The notes under the pieces were generated by a model. That model made no database searches and had not been told where the DNA came from. It saw only the letters and a list, made by a program, of their open reading frames with translations. A program made the translations under genes and the position numbers. DNA of 64,000 nt. Source: Streptomyces sp. B21-105 (GTDB lineage Bacteria > Actinomycetota > Actinomycetes > Streptomycetales > Streptomycetaceae). Where the stretch lies: contig NZ_JARUMJ010000001.1 of assembly GCF_036898465.1 (NCBI RefSeq), positions 3,162,001-3,226,000 on the forward strand, given 5' to 3'. Numbering within the stretch: position 1 is the first letter of the stretch; the number at the start of each line of letters is the position of its first letter. Below are positions 14,893 to 24,918 of the stretch, one piece after another.

Positions 14893-16820
14893 TGGCCGGG
14901 CCCATGGGGCGCATGATGGCCGGCGCCGGTCCCGAGAACCGCTCGCTGGACTTCAAGGTGTCCGGCAGGCGGCTGCTCGCCCAGTTCAAACCGGAACGGC
15001 TGACGCTGTACGGGATGTTGTTGTGCGTCGTGCTCAGCGTCGGCCTCAACGTGGTCGGACCGAAGATCCTCGGCCGGGCCACCGACCTCGTCTTCGCGGG
15101 CATCGTCGGCCGGGAGATGCCGGCCGGGGCGACCAAGGAGCAGGTCCTCGACTCGATGCGGGAGCGCGGCGACAGCGGTGTCGCCGACATGCTCAGGAGC
15201 ACCGACTTCACGCCCGGCAAAGGCATCGACTTCGGTGAGGTCGGGGAGGTCCTGCTGGTCGCGGTCGGGGTGTTCCTGGTCGCCGGGCTGCTGATGGCGG
15301 TCGCGACGCGCCTGGTCAACAAGACCGTCAACCGCACGATGTTCCGGATGCGCGAGGACGTGCAGACGAAGCTGTCGCGGCTGCCGCTGTCGTACTTCGA
15401 CAAGCGGCAGCGCGGCGAGGTGCTGTCCCGCGCGACCAACGACATCGACAACATCGGGCAGACCCTCCAGCAGTCGATGGGGCAGCTCATCAACTCCCTG
15501 CTGACGATCATCGGCGTGCTGGCGATGATGTTCTGGGTGTCGTGGCTGCTGGCGCTGGTGGCCCTCGTCACCGTGCCGCTGTCGGCGGTCGTCGCGACCC
15601 GTGTGGGCAAGCGGTCGCAGCCGCACTTCGTGCAGCAGTGGCGCTCCACCGGCAAGCTCAACGCGCACATCGAGGAGATGTACACCGGTCACACGCTCGT
15701 GAAGGTGTTCGGCCGTCAGCAGCAGTCGGCCGAGCAGTTCGCCGAGCAGAACGACGCGCTGTACGAGGCCGGGTTCCGGGCGCAGTTCAACAGCGGGGTC
15801 ATGCAGCCGCTGATGATGTTCGTGTCGAACCTCAACTACGTGCTGGTGGCGGTGGTCGGCGGACTGCGCGTCGCGTCGGGCTCGCTGTCCATCGGCGACG
15901 TGCAGGCCTTCATCCAGTACTCCCGCCAGTTCTCGATGCCGCTGACGCAGGTCGCGTCGATGGCGAACCTGGTGCAGTCGGGCGTCGCCTCGGCCGAGCG
16001 GGTCTTCGAGATCCTGGACGCGGAGGAGCAGGAGGCGGACCCGGTGGCCGCCGAGCGGCCCGAGGAGCTGCGGGGGCGGGTGGCGCTGGAGGGCGTCTCC
16101 TTCCGCTACGACCCGCAGAAGCCGCTGATCGAGAACCTGTCGCTGACGGTGGAGCCGGGCCACACGGTCGCCATCGTCGGTCCGACGGGCGCAGGCAAGA
16201 CGACGCTGGTGAACCTGCTCATGCGGTTCTACGACGTCTCCGGCGGACGCATCACCCTCGACGGCGTCGACATAGCGCGGATGTCCCGTGACGAGCTGCG
16301 CGCCGGGATCGGCATGGTGCTCCAGGACACCTGGCTGTTCGGCGGCACCATCGCGGAGAACATCGCGTACGGCGCGTCGCGGGAGGTCACCCGGGGCGAG
16401 ATCGAGGAAGCGGCGCGGGCCGCGCACGCCGACCGGTTCGTACGCACCCTGCCCGACGGCTACGACACCGTGATCGACGACGAGGGCAGCGGGGTCAGCG
16501 CGGGTGAGAAGCAGCTGATCACCATCGCGCGGGCGTTCCTGTCCGACCCGACGATCCTGGTACTCGACGAGGCCACCAGCTCCGTCGACACCCGCACCGA
16601 GGTGCTGATCCAGAAGGCGATGGCGAAGCTGGCGCACGGGCGCACCTCGTTCGTCATCGCGCACCGGCTGTCGACCATCCGGGACGCCGACACGATCCTG
16701 GTGATGGAGAACGGCTCGATCGTGGAGCAGGGCGCGCACAGCGACCTGCTGTCGGCGGACGGGGCCTACGCCCGGCTGTACAAGGCGCAGTTCGCGGAGG
16801 CGGTGGCGGAGGTCGACTGA
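14892..16820 (+). CDS. Heterodimeric ABC exporter, subunit B
   Basis: 642 residues from the ATG at 14892, overlapping the stop of subunit A. It has six membrane helices with a long insertion between the first two (about residues 65-120, containing PAGATKEQVLDSMRERGDSG), then an NBD. Walker A is GPTGAGKTT, the Q-loop VLQDTWL, the signature GVSAGEKQL (non-canonical, Ala-Gly-Glu instead of Gly-Gly-Gln) and Walker B ILVLDEATSSVD with a normal catalytic Glu. Its Walker motifs pair with subunit A's normal signature to form the active site. The exported substrate is unknown. Confidence 0.93.
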   Translation: MAGPMGRMMAGAGPENRSLDFKVSGRRLLAQFKPERLTLYGMLLCVVLSVGLNVVGPKILGRATDLVFAGIVGREMPAGATKEQVLDSMRERGDSGVADMLRSTDFTPGKGIDFGEVGEVLLVAVGVFLVAGLLMAVATRLVNKTVNRTMFRMREDVQTKLSRLPLSYFDKRQRGEVLSRATNDIDNIGQTLQQSMGQLINSLLTIIGVLAMMFWVSWLLALVALVTVPLSAVVATRVGKRSQPHFVQQWRSTGKLNAHIEEMYTGHTLVKVFGRQQQSAEQFAEQNDALYEAGFRAQFNSGVMQPLMMFVSNLNYVLVAVVGGLRVASGSLSIGDVQAFIQYSRQFSMPLTQVASMANLVQSGVASAERVFEILDAEEQEADPVAAERPEELRGRVALEGVSFRYDPQKPLIENLSLTVEPGHTVAIVGPTGAGKTTLVNLLMRFYDVSGGRITLDGVDIARMSRDELRAGIGMVLQDTWLFGGTIAENIAYGASREVTRGEIEEAARAAHADRFVRTLPDGYDTVIDDEGSGVSAGEKQLITIARAFLSDPTILVLDEATSSVDTRTEVLIQKAMAKLAHGRTSFVIAHRLSTIRDADTILVMENGSIVEQGAHSDLLSADGAYARLYKAQFAEAVAEVD

Positions 16821-16864
16821 CCGGGAACGGACGGCCCTGCGCCATGCCGTGCCGTGCCTTGTGG

Positions 16865-16895
16865 GGCCGCTCGCAACGGGTGACTGCGAGCGGCC
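16865..16895. terminator. Bidirectional hairpin between convergent genes
   Basis: Perfect 11-bp stem GGCCGCTCGCA (16865-16875) with TGCGAGCGGCC (16885-16895) and a 9-base loop. It lies in the gap where the ABC exporter (+) and the sigma factor (-) converge. Confidence 0.7.
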
Positions 16896-16941
16896 TCGCG
16901 CGGGCGGCGCCGGGGTCCGGCCCAGCGCGGTCGGCGCCGGG

Positions 16942-18201
16942 TCAGTCCAGGTAGCCCCTGAGCTGATCGGCGAAGGCGTGGTCGCGGAGCTTGTTGAGGG
17001 TCTTCGACTCGATCTGCCGTATCCGCTCGCGAGTCACGCCGAAGATGCGGCCGATCTCCTCCAGGGTGCGCGGCCGGCCGTCGGCCAGTCCGTACCGCAG
17101 TTGGACGACCTTCCGCTCACGTTCGCCGAGCGTGGAGAGCACGGCCTCCAGGTGTTCGCGCAGCAGCAGGAAGGCCGCCGACTCGACGGGGCTGGCCGCG
17201 TCGCCGTCCTCGATGAGGTCGCCGAGGGCGACGTCGTCCTCCTCGCCCACCGGGGCGTGCAGGGAGACCGGCTCCTGGGCCAGCCGCAGGACCTCGCCGA
17301 CGCGCTCCGGCAGCAGGTCGAGCTGGGCGGCCACCTCCTCCGCGGTGGGCTCGTAGCCGCGTTCCTGGAGCATCCGGCGCTGGACGCGGACGACCCGGTT
17401 GATGAGCTCGACGACATGGACCGGGACGCGGATGGTGCGGGCCTGGTCGGCCAGCGCGCGGGACATGGCCTGCCGGATCCACCAGGTGGCGTACGTGGAG
17501 AACTTGTAGCCGCGGGCGTAGTCGAACTTCTCGACCGCCCGGATCAGGCCGAGGTTGCCCTCCTGGACGAGGTCGAGCATGGTGAGCCCGCGGCCGACGT
17601 ATCGCTTGGCGACGGACACCACGAGCCGCAGGTTGGACTCGATGAGGCGGCGCTTGGCCATCCGGCCCATGACGACCAGCCGGTCGAGGTCGAGGGCGAG
17701 CTCACCGGCCAGGTCGTCCGCGCCGGCCAGCTTCTCCTCGGCGAACAGGCCCGCCTCCACGCGACGGGCCAGCTCCACCTCCTCGGCCGCGGTGAGCAGC
17801 GGGATGCGGCCGATCTCCCGCAGGTACTGGCGGAACAGGTCGGAGGAGGGGCCGGCGCCCTCGGTGGCGCGGGCGCGCGGCGGTGCCTCGACGGGGTCGG
17901 GTTCGGGGTGCTCCGCCAGTGCCTCGGGCGGCGGGTCCGCGGGCTCGGCATCGGCCTCGACGTCCGTTTCGGCGGCCGTTTCGACGTCCGTGTCTGAGGC
18001 CGTGTCTGCGGCGGTGTCTGCTGCCGTGCCGAGGTCGGTCCCGGCCGCGTCGGATCGCGTCTCCGGGCGGTGCGCGGCTCGGCTCTGCGGCGGGACCGCG
18101 ACCAGGACGTCGGTCTCGGCGTCCGGTTCCGTGCCGTCGGGGGCGCTGCCGGCGGTGCTGTCGGTCGGGGTGAGGGTCCGGGACTGGGTCTGGGTCTGCA
18201 C
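16942..18201 (-). CDS. hrdA: Principal-type RNA polymerase sigma factor (HrdA-like)
   Basis: 419 residues. The first 115 or so are acidic, Ala/Thr/Asp/Glu-rich and repetitive. Then come region 1.2 ([20 protein letters not shown]), region 2 with [20 protein letters not shown] and the 2.4 segment [20 protein letters not shown], region 3, and region 4.2 ([20 protein letters not shown]). This is a sigma-70 group 1/2 protein that recognises -10/-35 promoters. The symbol rests on its position beside dnaG, which from memory is the hrdA neighbourhood in S. coelicolor; hrdC or hrdD paralogues are not excluded by sequence alone. Confidence 0.85.
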   Translation of the reverse strand: MQTQTQSRTLTPTDSTAGSAPDGTEPDAETDVLVAVPPQSRAAHRPETRSDAAGTDLGTAADTAADTASDTDVETAAETDVEADAEPADPPPEALAEHPEPDPVEAPPRARATEGAGPSSDLFRQYLREIGRIPLLTAAEEVELARRVEAGLFAEEKLAGADDLAGELALDLDRLVVMGRMAKRRLIESNLRLVVSVAKRYVGRGLTMLDLVQEGNLGLIRAVEKFDYARGYKFSTYATWWIRQAMSRALADQARTIRVPVHVVELINRVVRVQRRMLQERGYEPTAEEVAAQLDLLPERVGEVLRLAQEPVSLHAPVGEEDDVALGDLIEDGDAASPVESAAFLLLREHLEAVLSTLGERERKVVQLRYGLADGRPRTLEEIGRIFGVTRERIRQIESKTLNKLRDHAFADQLRGYLD

Positions 18202-18359
18202 GGGGGCGACCTCCAGGATGATCGCTGCTGAGGTGAGCGGCGGTGGTACTGGGGGGGCCGCTCCGAGGACTCAGGCACCGGGACCCAGTGTGGCGTACGG
18301 CACAACCTCGCCACGAGGGGCGTGCGGTGACTTTTTGAGTCCGGCCCGTGACGTGCTGT

Positions 18360-20264
18360 TCAGAGGGCGTCGGGGCCGTGCACCTTCAGTGCCTGGTCGT
18401 ACTGCTGGAGGACCCACAGCTCGTTCTTGGCGGCGGCCAGCTGCGCCGGGTCGCCGCCCGCCTCCAGCCGCTTGACGGTGATCTGGATCTCCTGGACGCG
18501 CCGCTCGACGGCACGACGGCGCACCTGCACCAGGACACTGCCCGCGTACACCTCGTCGACCGTGCGGCGCATGATCGGCTCGACCGCGAGTTCGGTGACC
18601 ATCGCGCGGACCGCGTCGTCGGGGGCCATGTCACGGACACGGACCAGGTACTCCGAGCCGTCCTGGACGCCGAGCTCCGCGCCGCCCGCGTCGAGGACGG
18701 CCTGGCGGACGGCGGCGTAGGGCGCGGCGGTGAACTCGTCGGCGCCGTACGCGTCGAAGGCCGGGGAGACCAGCTCCGGGCGTTGCAGGGCGAGTTTGAG
18801 CAGCTCGCGTTCGGTCGCGTAGACGGGGTTGCGCAGGGTGAGGGCGGGGCCCGAGGCCTGGCGGGGGGAGGCCTCGTACTGCTGGGCGCCGCGGCCGGCC
18901 GGGGCCGGGGCCGGGCCCTTGCCTCCCCGGTCGCGGGCCCAACGGGCCAGCTGGGCGACCCGCTTGACGACGAACTGGGTGTCCAGGATGCCGAGCATGC
19001 CGGCGAGCTGGACGGCGACCTCGTGCTGGGCGCCGCTGTTCTTGATGCGGGCGACGATGGGCGCGGCCTCGTCGAGGGCGGCGGCGCGGCCCGCCGGGGT
19101 GTCGAGGTCGTAGCGGACGATGATCTGGCGGAGGGCGAACTCGAAGAGCGGGGTGCGGGGCTGGATCAGGTCGGCGACCGCCTCGTCGCCCTTGGCGAGG
19201 CGCAGGTCGCAGGGGTCCATGCCGTCGGGGGCGATGGCGATGTACGTCTCGGCCGCGAACTTCTGGTCGTCCTCGAAAGCGCGCAGGGCCGCCTTCTGGC
19301 CTGCCGCGTCACCGTCGAAGGTGAAGATCACGCGGGCGCTGCCGTTGTCCATCAGCAGCCGGCGCAGGATCTTGATGTGGTCGCCGCCGAAGGCCGTGCC
19401 GCAGGTCGCGATGGCGGTGGTGACACCGGCCAGATGGCAGGCCATGACGTCGGTGTAGCCCTCGACGACGACCGCGCGGCTGGACTTGGCGATGTCCTTC
19501 TTCGCGAGGTCGATGCCGTAGAGGACCTGAGACTTCCGGTAGATCGCCGTGTCCGGCGTGTTGAGGTACTTGGGCCCGTTGTCGGCCTCGTAGAGCTTGC
19601 GCGCGCCGAAGCCGACGACCTCGCCGCCGATGTCGCGGATGGGCCACATCAGACGGCCCCGGAAGCGGTCGATCGGTCCGCGGCGGCCCTCCTGGGCGAG
19701 CCCGGACAGGAGCAGTTCCTTGTCGGTGAAGCCCTTGCCGCGCAGGAAGCGGGTGAGGTGGTCCCAGCCCTGAGGGCTGTAGCCGACGCCGAAGTGGACG
19801 GCGGCGGCCTGGTCGAACCCGCGTTCGGCGAGGAAGAGCCGGCCGGTGTCGGCCTCGGGGCTGAGGGCGAGCTGTTCCGCGTACCAGTCGGCGGCGATCT
19901 TGTGGGCCTCGACCAGGCGGATGCGTTCGCCGCGCTGGTGGGAGGGGTTGTAGCCGCCCTCCTCGTACCGCAGGGTGATGCCCGCCTGGGCGGCGAGCCG
20001 CTCGACCGCCTCGGAGAAGGTGAGGTGGTCGACCTTCATCACGAACGTGATGGTGTCGCCGCCTTCCTGGCAGCCGAAGCAGTGGAAGAGCCCCTTGCTC
20101 GGGCTGACCTGGAAGGACGGCGACTTCTCGTCGTGGAACGGACACAGGCCCTTGAGGTTGCCGCCGCCCGCGCCGCGCAGCTGGAGGTACTCGGACACCA
20201 CGGCGTCGATCGGGACCGCGTCCCGAACAGCCTTCACGTCCTCGTCGTTGATCCGTCCTGCCAC
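18360..20264 (-). CDS. dnaG: DNA primase
   Basis: 634 residues from a GTG start (MAGRINDEDVKAVRDAVPID). The CHC2 zinc domain is at the N-terminus (CPFHDEKSPSF, then FHCFGCQEGGD). The catalytic Toprim core shows VVVEGYTDVMACH with the key Glu near residue 268 and FTFDGDAAGQKA with the DGD motif near 317. The C-terminal region should bind the replicative helicase. It makes RNA primers at the replication fork. It lies directly upstream of the sigma-factor gene on the same strand, echoing the dnaG-rpoD association of many bacteria. Confidence 0.97.
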   Translation of the reverse strand: MAGRINDEDVKAVRDAVPIDAVVSEYLQLRGAGGGNLKGLCPFHDEKSPSFQVSPSKGLFHCFGCQEGGDTITFVMKVDHLTFSEAVERLAAQAGITLRYEEGGYNPSHQRGERIRLVEAHKIAADWYAEQLALSPEADTGRLFLAERGFDQAAAVHFGVGYSPQGWDHLTRFLRGKGFTDKELLLSGLAQEGRRGPIDRFRGRLMWPIRDIGGEVVGFGARKLYEADNGPKYLNTPDTAIYRKSQVLYGIDLAKKDIAKSSRAVVVEGYTDVMACHLAGVTTAIATCGTAFGGDHIKILRRLLMDNGSARVIFTFDGDAAGQKAALRAFEDDQKFAAETYIAIAPDGMDPCDLRLAKGDEAVADLIQPRTPLFEFALRQIIVRYDLDTPAGRAAALDEAAPIVARIKNSGAQHEVAVQLAGMLGILDTQFVVKRVAQLARWARDRGGKGPAPAPAGRGAQQYEASPRQASGPALTLRNPVYATERELLKLALQRPELVSPAFDAYGADEFTAAPYAAVRQAVLDAGGAELGVQDGSEYLVRVRDMAPDDAVRAMVTELAVEPIMRRTVDEVYAGSVLVQVRRRAVERRVQEIQITVKRLEAGGDPAQLAAAKNELWVLQQYDQALKVHGPDAL

Positions 20265-20293
20265 GTGGTGATTCTACGGGGGCGCACCGACAC

Positions 20294-21559
20294 TCACGGG
20301 AGGAGACCGTCCAGGGGGACGTGGGGGTCGGCCAGTGCCTCCGTGTCCACCGGGGTCCGGGCGGTGATCAGCTTCTGGATGGGCTCCGTGACGTCCCACA
20401 CGTTCACGTTCATGCCGGCCAGCACCCTGCCCGACTTCACCCAGAACGCGATGAACTCGCGCTTGGCCGCGTCGCCACGGATCACGACCTCGTCGTACGA
20501 GCCGGGCGGCGCCCAGCCGCTGTACTCCATGCCCAGGTCGTACTGGTCGGAGAAGAAGTACGGCACACGGTCGTACGCGACGTCCTTGCCGAGCATCGCC
20601 CGGGCGGCCGCCGGCCCGCCGTTCAGGGCGTTCGCCCAGTGCTCGACGCGCAGCCGGGTGTCGAACAGGCCGTGCGGGAACGACGCGACGTCGCCGGCGG
20701 CGTAGATGTCGGGGTCCGAGGTGCGCAGCGTCGTGTCCACGGCGACGCCGCCGCCGTGGGCGCGGTCGGCCATCTCCAGGCCGGCCGCCTCGGCGAGGGC
20801 GGTGCGCGGGGCCGCGCCGATCGCCGCGAGGACGTCGTGCGCCGGGTGCTCCTGGCCGTCGTCGGTGCGGGCGGCGAGGACCATGCCGTCCTGCCCGACG
20901 ATCTCGGTGAGCCGGGCGCCGAAGTGGAAGCGGACGCCGTGCTCGCGGTGCAGGTCGGCGAAGACGCTGCCGAGCTCGGGGCCGAGGACCCCGTACAGCG
21001 GCGTCGGCTCGGGTTCGACGACGGTGACCTCGGCGCCGTACTCGCGGGCCGCCGCCGCGATCTCCAGGCCGATCCAGCCGGCGCCGGCGATCACGATGTG
21101 GCCGTTGTCCCGGCCGAGGGCGGCGAGGACGCCCTTGAGGCGCTCGGCGTGCGCGAGCCGGCGCAGATGGTGCACGCCGGCCAGGTCGGTGCCGGGGATG
21201 TCCAGGCGGCGCGGCTCGGCGCCGGTGACCAGCAGCAGCTTGTCGTAGTGGACGAGGGTGCCGTCGTCGCCGAAGCGGACCGTCTTGGCGGTGCGGTCGA
21301 TCGCGTCGACGGTCTGGCCGAGGTGCAGCTCGATGTCGTTCTGCGCGTACCAGGCGGGCTCGTGCACGAAGACCTTTTCGCGCGGCTCCTTGCCGAGCAG
21401 GTAGCCCTTGGAGAGCGGCGGCCGCTCGTAGGGGTGGTCGCGTTCGTCGCAGATCAGTATCACGCGGCCGGTGAAGCCCTCCGCTCGCAGCGTTTCGGCC
21501 GCCTTCGCGCCGGCCAGGCCTCCTCCGACGATGACGAATGTCTGATCCGCGTCGACCAC
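20294..21559 (-). CDS. NAD(P)H ferredoxin-reductase-type FAD oxidoreductase
   Basis: 421 residues from a GTG at 21559, chosen because AGGAGG lies six bases before it; longer frames to 22816 have no such support. Two Rossmann motifs are visible: FVIVGGGLAGAKAAETLRAE near the N-terminus (FAD) and IVIAGAGWIGLEIAAAAREY near residue 150 (NAD(P)H). IYAAGDVASFPHGLF is the late FAD-contacting ATG/GD motif. The C-terminus matches the ferredoxin/rubredoxin/putidaredoxin reductase type, which reduces a ferredoxin partner, often for a P450. No ferredoxin or P450 is adjacent, so the partner is elsewhere. Confidence 0.9.
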   Translation of the reverse strand: MVDADQTFVIVGGGLAGAKAAETLRAEGFTGRVILICDERDHPYERPPLSKGYLLGKEPREKVFVHEPAWYAQNDIELHLGQTVDAIDRTAKTVRFGDDGTLVHYDKLLLVTGAEPRRLDIPGTDLAGVHHLRRLAHAERLKGVLAALGRDNGHIVIAGAGWIGLEIAAAAREYGAEVTVVEPEPTPLYGVLGPELGSVFADLHREHGVRFHFGARLTEIVGQDGMVLAARTDDGQEHPAHDVLAAIGAAPRTALAEAAGLEMADRAHGGGVAVDTTLRTSDPDIYAAGDVASFPHGLFDTRLRVEHWANALNGGPAAARAMLGKDVAYDRVPYFFSDQYDLGMEYSGWAPPGSYDEVVIRGDAAKREFIAFWVKSGRVLAGMNVNVWDVTEPIQKLITARTPVDTEALADPHVPLDGLLP

Positions 21560-21720
21560 GTGATGCCTCCTCGTTGAGCGTGCCGCCATATGCGAGCGTC
21601 CCGCACGCGGCGTGATGGGGGAAGGGGGACGTGCCCGATCACGGCACGCCGTGGCGCGTTGTCGGCCGTTTGGGCGCATCGGGCGGGCCTTGCAGGCCGC
21701 GTGGGCCGGGCCGCTCCCGG

Positions 21721-23004
21721 TCAGCGTCTGGTGCGTGCCGTCAGACGGCGGTGGAGCGAGCGGGCGGAGGCGTCGGTGAGGGACGCGATCTGGTCGACGA
21801 CGACGCGTTTGCGGGCGCGGTCGTCGGCGGCCCGGTCGAACAGCGCGCGGAACTGGGGGTCGAGGCCGTCGGGGGCGCGGGCGGTGAGGGCCTCGGCGAG
21901 TTCGCCGATGACGACGCGCTGGTCGGCGCGCAGGCGTTCCTGCTCGGCGCGCTGCATGACGTACCGGTCGGCGACCGCCTTGAGGACCGCGCACTCCAGG
22001 CGCGTCTCGTGCGGGACGACGAGTTCGGCGCCGTAACGGGTGAGGCGGCCGGCGTGGTGCCGGGCGCGGGTGGCGCCCTCTGCGGCGAGGCAGAAGCGGC
22101 CGATGAGCTGGCTGGTGGCGTCCTTGAGGCGGGCCTGGGCGACCGCCGTGCCGTCGTAGCCGTGCGGCCACCACTCCTGGTCCTGGAGGCGGTCGAGGGC
22201 GGCTTCGAGCTCGGCCGGGTCGGTGCCCGCGGGCACGTAGCGGCCGACGGCGACCCGGAAGATCTCCTGGCGTTCCGGTTCGGCGTGCAGGCAGTTGGGG
22301 TCGATGTGGCCCGCGTGCAGGCCGTCCTCCACGTCGTGGACGGAGTACGCCACGTCGTCGGCCCAGTCCATGACCTGCGCCTCGAAGCACGTGCGCGTGC
22401 CGGGGGCGTCCTGGCGGACCCAGTCGAAGACGGGCCGGTCGTCGTCGTAGACGCCGAACTTGGGCGAGCCTGCGTCGGTGGGGTGGCCGCCCCTCGGCCA
22501 GGGGTACTTGGTGGCGGCGTCGAGGGCGGCCCGGGTGAGGTTGAGGCCCACGGAGCCCTCCTCGGTGAAACGCTTGGGCTCGATCCTGGTCAGCAGGCGC
22601 AGCGACTGGGCGTTGCCCTCGAAGCCGCCGCAGTCCTGCGCGAAGTCGTTGAGGGCCTGCTCGCCGTTGTGGCCGAAGGGCGGATGGCCGAGGTCGTGGG
22701 AGAGACAGGCCGCCTCGACCAGGTCCGGGTCGCAGCCGAGGGCCGCCCCCAGCTCCCGGCCGACCTGGGCGCACTCGAGGGAGTGCGTGAGGCGGGTGCG
22801 CGGCGTCGCGTCCCACTCCGGGCTGCGCTCACCCGGGGTGACCACCTGCGTCTTGGCCGCGAGCCTTCTGAGCGCCGACGAGTGCAGGACGCGCGCGCGG
22901 TCGCGTTGGAAGGCGGTACGGCCGGGGCGTTTGTCGGGCTCGGAAGCCCAGCGGGCGACTGACGTCGGGTCATAGGCGGTGTCGGGGTGTGCGGTGCCTT
23001 CCAT
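21721..23004 (-). CDS. dgt: Deoxyguanosinetriphosphate triphosphohydrolase-like protein
   Basis: 427 residues from the ATG at 23004. The HD-domain metal ligands are visible: [14 protein letters not shown] (His), [16 protein letters not shown] (His-Asp) and [14 protein letters not shown] (Asp), with the dNTPase N-terminus [20 protein letters not shown]. The enzyme splits dGTP or other dNTPs into the nucleoside and tripolyphosphate, controlling dNTP pools. Length and motifs are normal. It is in the same strand group as dnaG and the ferredoxin reductase, a replication-linked context. Confidence 0.94.
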   Translation of the reverse strand: MEGTAHPDTAYDPTSVARWASEPDKRPGRTAFQRDRARVLHSSALRRLAAKTQVVTPGERSPEWDATPRTRLTHSLECAQVGRELGAALGCDPDLVEAACLSHDLGHPPFGHNGEQALNDFAQDCGGFEGNAQSLRLLTRIEPKRFTEEGSVGLNLTRAALDAATKYPWPRGGHPTDAGSPKFGVYDDDRPVFDWVRQDAPGTRTCFEAQVMDWADDVAYSVHDVEDGLHAGHIDPNCLHAEPERQEIFRVAVGRYVPAGTDPAELEAALDRLQDQEWWPHGYDGTAVAQARLKDATSQLIGRFCLAAEGATRARHHAGRLTRYGAELVVPHETRLECAVLKAVADRYVMQRAEQERLRADQRVVIGELAEALTARAPDGLDPQFRALFDRAADDRARKRVVVDQIASLTDASARSLHRRLTARTRR

Positions 23005-23061
23005 GAATCGACAGTAAGCGGCAGGAGTGACAATCGGGGCGCTACTCGCCTGCGGGGTTCG

Positions 23062-23209
23062 GCGGCAGGCACGTTCGTGGCGTCCCCGGCGGGGCGCGTG
23101 CTCGCGTGGCGGGTTTCGTGGAGCGCGCGGCCGCGGCGGGTCACCCGCTCGCCCTCGGGTTCCGCCACGGGCGCGTTCGTGGCGTGCGTGGTGGGGCGTG
23201 TGCTTCCGC
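23062..23209 (+). repeat. Imperfect direct repeat of about 45 bp
   Basis: Two related GC-rich segments (about 23062-23106 and 23165-23209) share GCGTTCGTGGCGT followed by a GGGGCG-TGTGCT-like end. They occupy the gap between dgt and the chelatase gene, where no coding gene is seen. Assignment is by eye. Confidence 0.35.
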
Positions 23210-23216
23210 GCGCCCC

Positions 23217-23996
23217 TCAGGCGGCGTCGATCCGGCCGTCCGCCGCCAGGGCGCGGTCGTAGCGGTGCAGCAGGAGGCTCGCCATCAGGGGGTGGACGCC
23301 CAGCGGGGCCGCGGCGATCCACGGGGCCGCCTGCGCCGCCTCCGTCGCGAAGCGGCCGGGGGCCGTGAAGCAGGAGGCCACCGCGACCCGGTCGCGCCCT
23401 CGCGCCGCAAGCGCCCGCACTGCCGTCGCCACCGTCGGGACCGCCGTAGACGCGTAGGCGGGGACCACCGGCACGCCCAGCCGTTCGGCGAGCAGCCGTG
23501 CCGTGCGGCGCGTGTCGGTCGCCGCGTCGGGGTCGCGGGAGCCGGCCGCCGCCAGCACCACCGCGCTCGACCGGCGCTCCCGCTCGGTCGCCGCCGGGCG
23601 CCAACCGGCCTCGGTCAGGCGCGCGTGCAGGGTCTCCGCCAACAGCGGGTGCGGTCCCAGCGGTGCGGCCACGCGCGTGCGTACCCGGGCCCGCGCCGCC
23701 GTCTCGGGGATGTCGCGCCTGACGTGGTAGCCGCGAGCGAGGAGCAGCGGGACGAGGACGGCGTCCGTCGTGCCGCAGGCGTCCAGACCGGCCAGGGTGT
23801 CCGTGAGCAGGGGCTCGTTCAGCTCGATGTGCCCAAGGTGGACCGCCAGGCCGGGGCGCTCGGCGCGGATGACGTCCAGGAGCGCGCGGACGGTGCTCAG
23901 GGCGCGCGGGTCACGGCTGCCGTGGGCGACGACGACCAGCGCGGGCGGGCCGGGCCGCCGGCGGCCGTCGAGGTGGACGAGACGTGGCTGGCTCAT
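23217..23996 (-). CDS. CbiX/SirB-type sirohydrochlorin chelatase-like protein
   Basis: 259 residues with two CbiX-like halves: [20 protein letters not shown], with the metal-handling His, and [19 protein letters not shown] plus [19 protein letters not shown]; the second half begins [20 protein letters not shown], where the His is replaced by Ala. It would insert Fe or Co into sirohydrochlorin, the last step of siroheme or an early step of cobalamin synthesis. Siroheme is the cofactor of the NirB-type nitrite reductase encoded at 40357, so a nitrogen-assimilation role is plausible. The asymmetric loss of one active-site His is worth noting. Confidence 0.87.
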   Translation of the reverse strand: MSQPRLVHLDGRRRPGPPALVVVAHGSRDPRALSTVRALLDVIRAERPGLAVHLGHIELNEPLLTDTLAGLDACGTTDAVLVPLLLARGYHVRRDIPETAARARVRTRVAAPLGPHPLLAETLHARLTEAGWRPAATERERRSSAVVLAAAGSRDPDAATDTRRTARLLAERLGVPVVPAYASTAVPTVATAVRALAARGRDRVAVASCFTAPGRFATEAAQAAPWIAAAPLGVHPLMASLLLHRYDRALAADGRIDAA

Positions 23997-24175
23997 GCAC
24001 CCATCCTGCCCGGCCGAGATTGCACCCCCGTTGCCTGACCGTCACGACTGTTTTCCGGGGCTTCACCGCCGGAACGGGACGGGTGTGAGGCGCCGGACAC
24101 ACGCCGGGAGGGCGAACCGGATCACCGTCGGCCGCGTCTTCCCTGGTCGAAGGGGAGTCCGTCCGGAGGGATCAC

Positions 24176-24853
24176 ATGAACATCCGTCGACCGCGGCTGC
24201 CGCGCACCCGCGCCGGGCGGCGCCGGCTGGTGCAGGCCGTGATGGCCGGATGCGTGCTGGCGCTGCTGCCGTCCACCTGGCTGTACGTGTCCACGTCCGA
24301 CCGGATCGGCACGACGGCACAGGCGCCGCGCCGCGAGGTCGCCGTGGTGTTCGGAGCGGGGCTGTGGGACGGCGAGCCGTCGCCGTACCTCGCGCACCGG
24401 CTGGACGCGGCGGCGAAGCTGTACCGGGCGGGCCGGATCGAGGTCGTCCTCGTCACCGGGGACAACAGCCGCAAGGACTACGACGAGCCCGACGCGATGC
24501 GCGCCTACCTGACGCGACACGGCGTGCCGGACCGACGGATCGTCAGCGACTACGCCGGGTTCGACACCTGGGACTCGTGTGTGCGCGCCAAGAAGATCTT
24601 CGGCGTCGACCGGGCCGTGCTGATCAGCCAGGACTTCCACATCCGGCGGGCGGTCGCGCTGTGCGAGGCGGCCGGCGTCGACTCCTACGGCGTCGGCGTC
24701 GCCGCCAAGCACGACGTCACCTGGTACTACGGGGGCGCCCGGGAGGTGCTGGCGGCCGGCAAGGCGGCCCTGGACGCGGGGTTCGAGCCGGATCCGCGGT
24801 TCCTCGGGCCGAAGGAGCAGGGGGTGACCCGGGCGTCGGCGGCGGCCAGGTGA
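24176..24853 (+). CDS. SanA/YdcF-like DUF218 membrane-anchored protein
   Basis: 225 residues, with GGAGGG before the ATG. A cationic N-terminus precedes one membrane helix (LVQAVMAGCVLALLPSTWLY), then the DUF218 domain faces outside: AVVFGAGLWDGEPSPYLAHR, VLVTGDNSRKDYDEPDAM and VLISQDFHIRRAVALCEAAG. E. coli SanA is associated with envelope barrier function and vancomycin resistance at high temperature; the biochemical activity of the domain is not settled. It stands alone. Confidence 0.88.
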   Translation: MNIRRPRLPRTRAGRRRLVQAVMAGCVLALLPSTWLYVSTSDRIGTTAQAPRREVAVVFGAGLWDGEPSPYLAHRLDAAAKLYRAGRIEVVLVTGDNSRKDYDEPDAMRAYLTRHGVPDRRIVSDYAGFDTWDSCVRAKKIFGVDRAVLISQDFHIRRAVALCEAAGVDSYGVGVAAKHDVTWYYGGAREVLAAGKAALDAGFEPDPRFLGPKEQGVTRASAAAR

Positions 24854-24918
24854 CGTGACGGGGGGGGCGGGTGGGCGGGGCGGAGGGGTGCGCCCCGGGC
24901 CCGCCGCGCGTGGGGGAG

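Noticed and set aside
14844..16739. A 631-residue minus-strand open frame across the second ABC subunit
   Set aside because: Low-complexity Arg/Asp/His-rich shadow caused by codon bias; the plus strand carries all ABC motifs.
20321..21577. Long plus-strand frames across the ferredoxin reductase and dgt genes
   Set aside because: Composition is typical of antisense shadows; no recognisable motifs.
20294..22816. Ferredoxin reductase starting at 22816
   Set aside because: The extension runs antisense to nothing coherent, overlaps dgt and has no ribosome site; a GTG with AGGAGG at 21559 begins the Rossmann fold.
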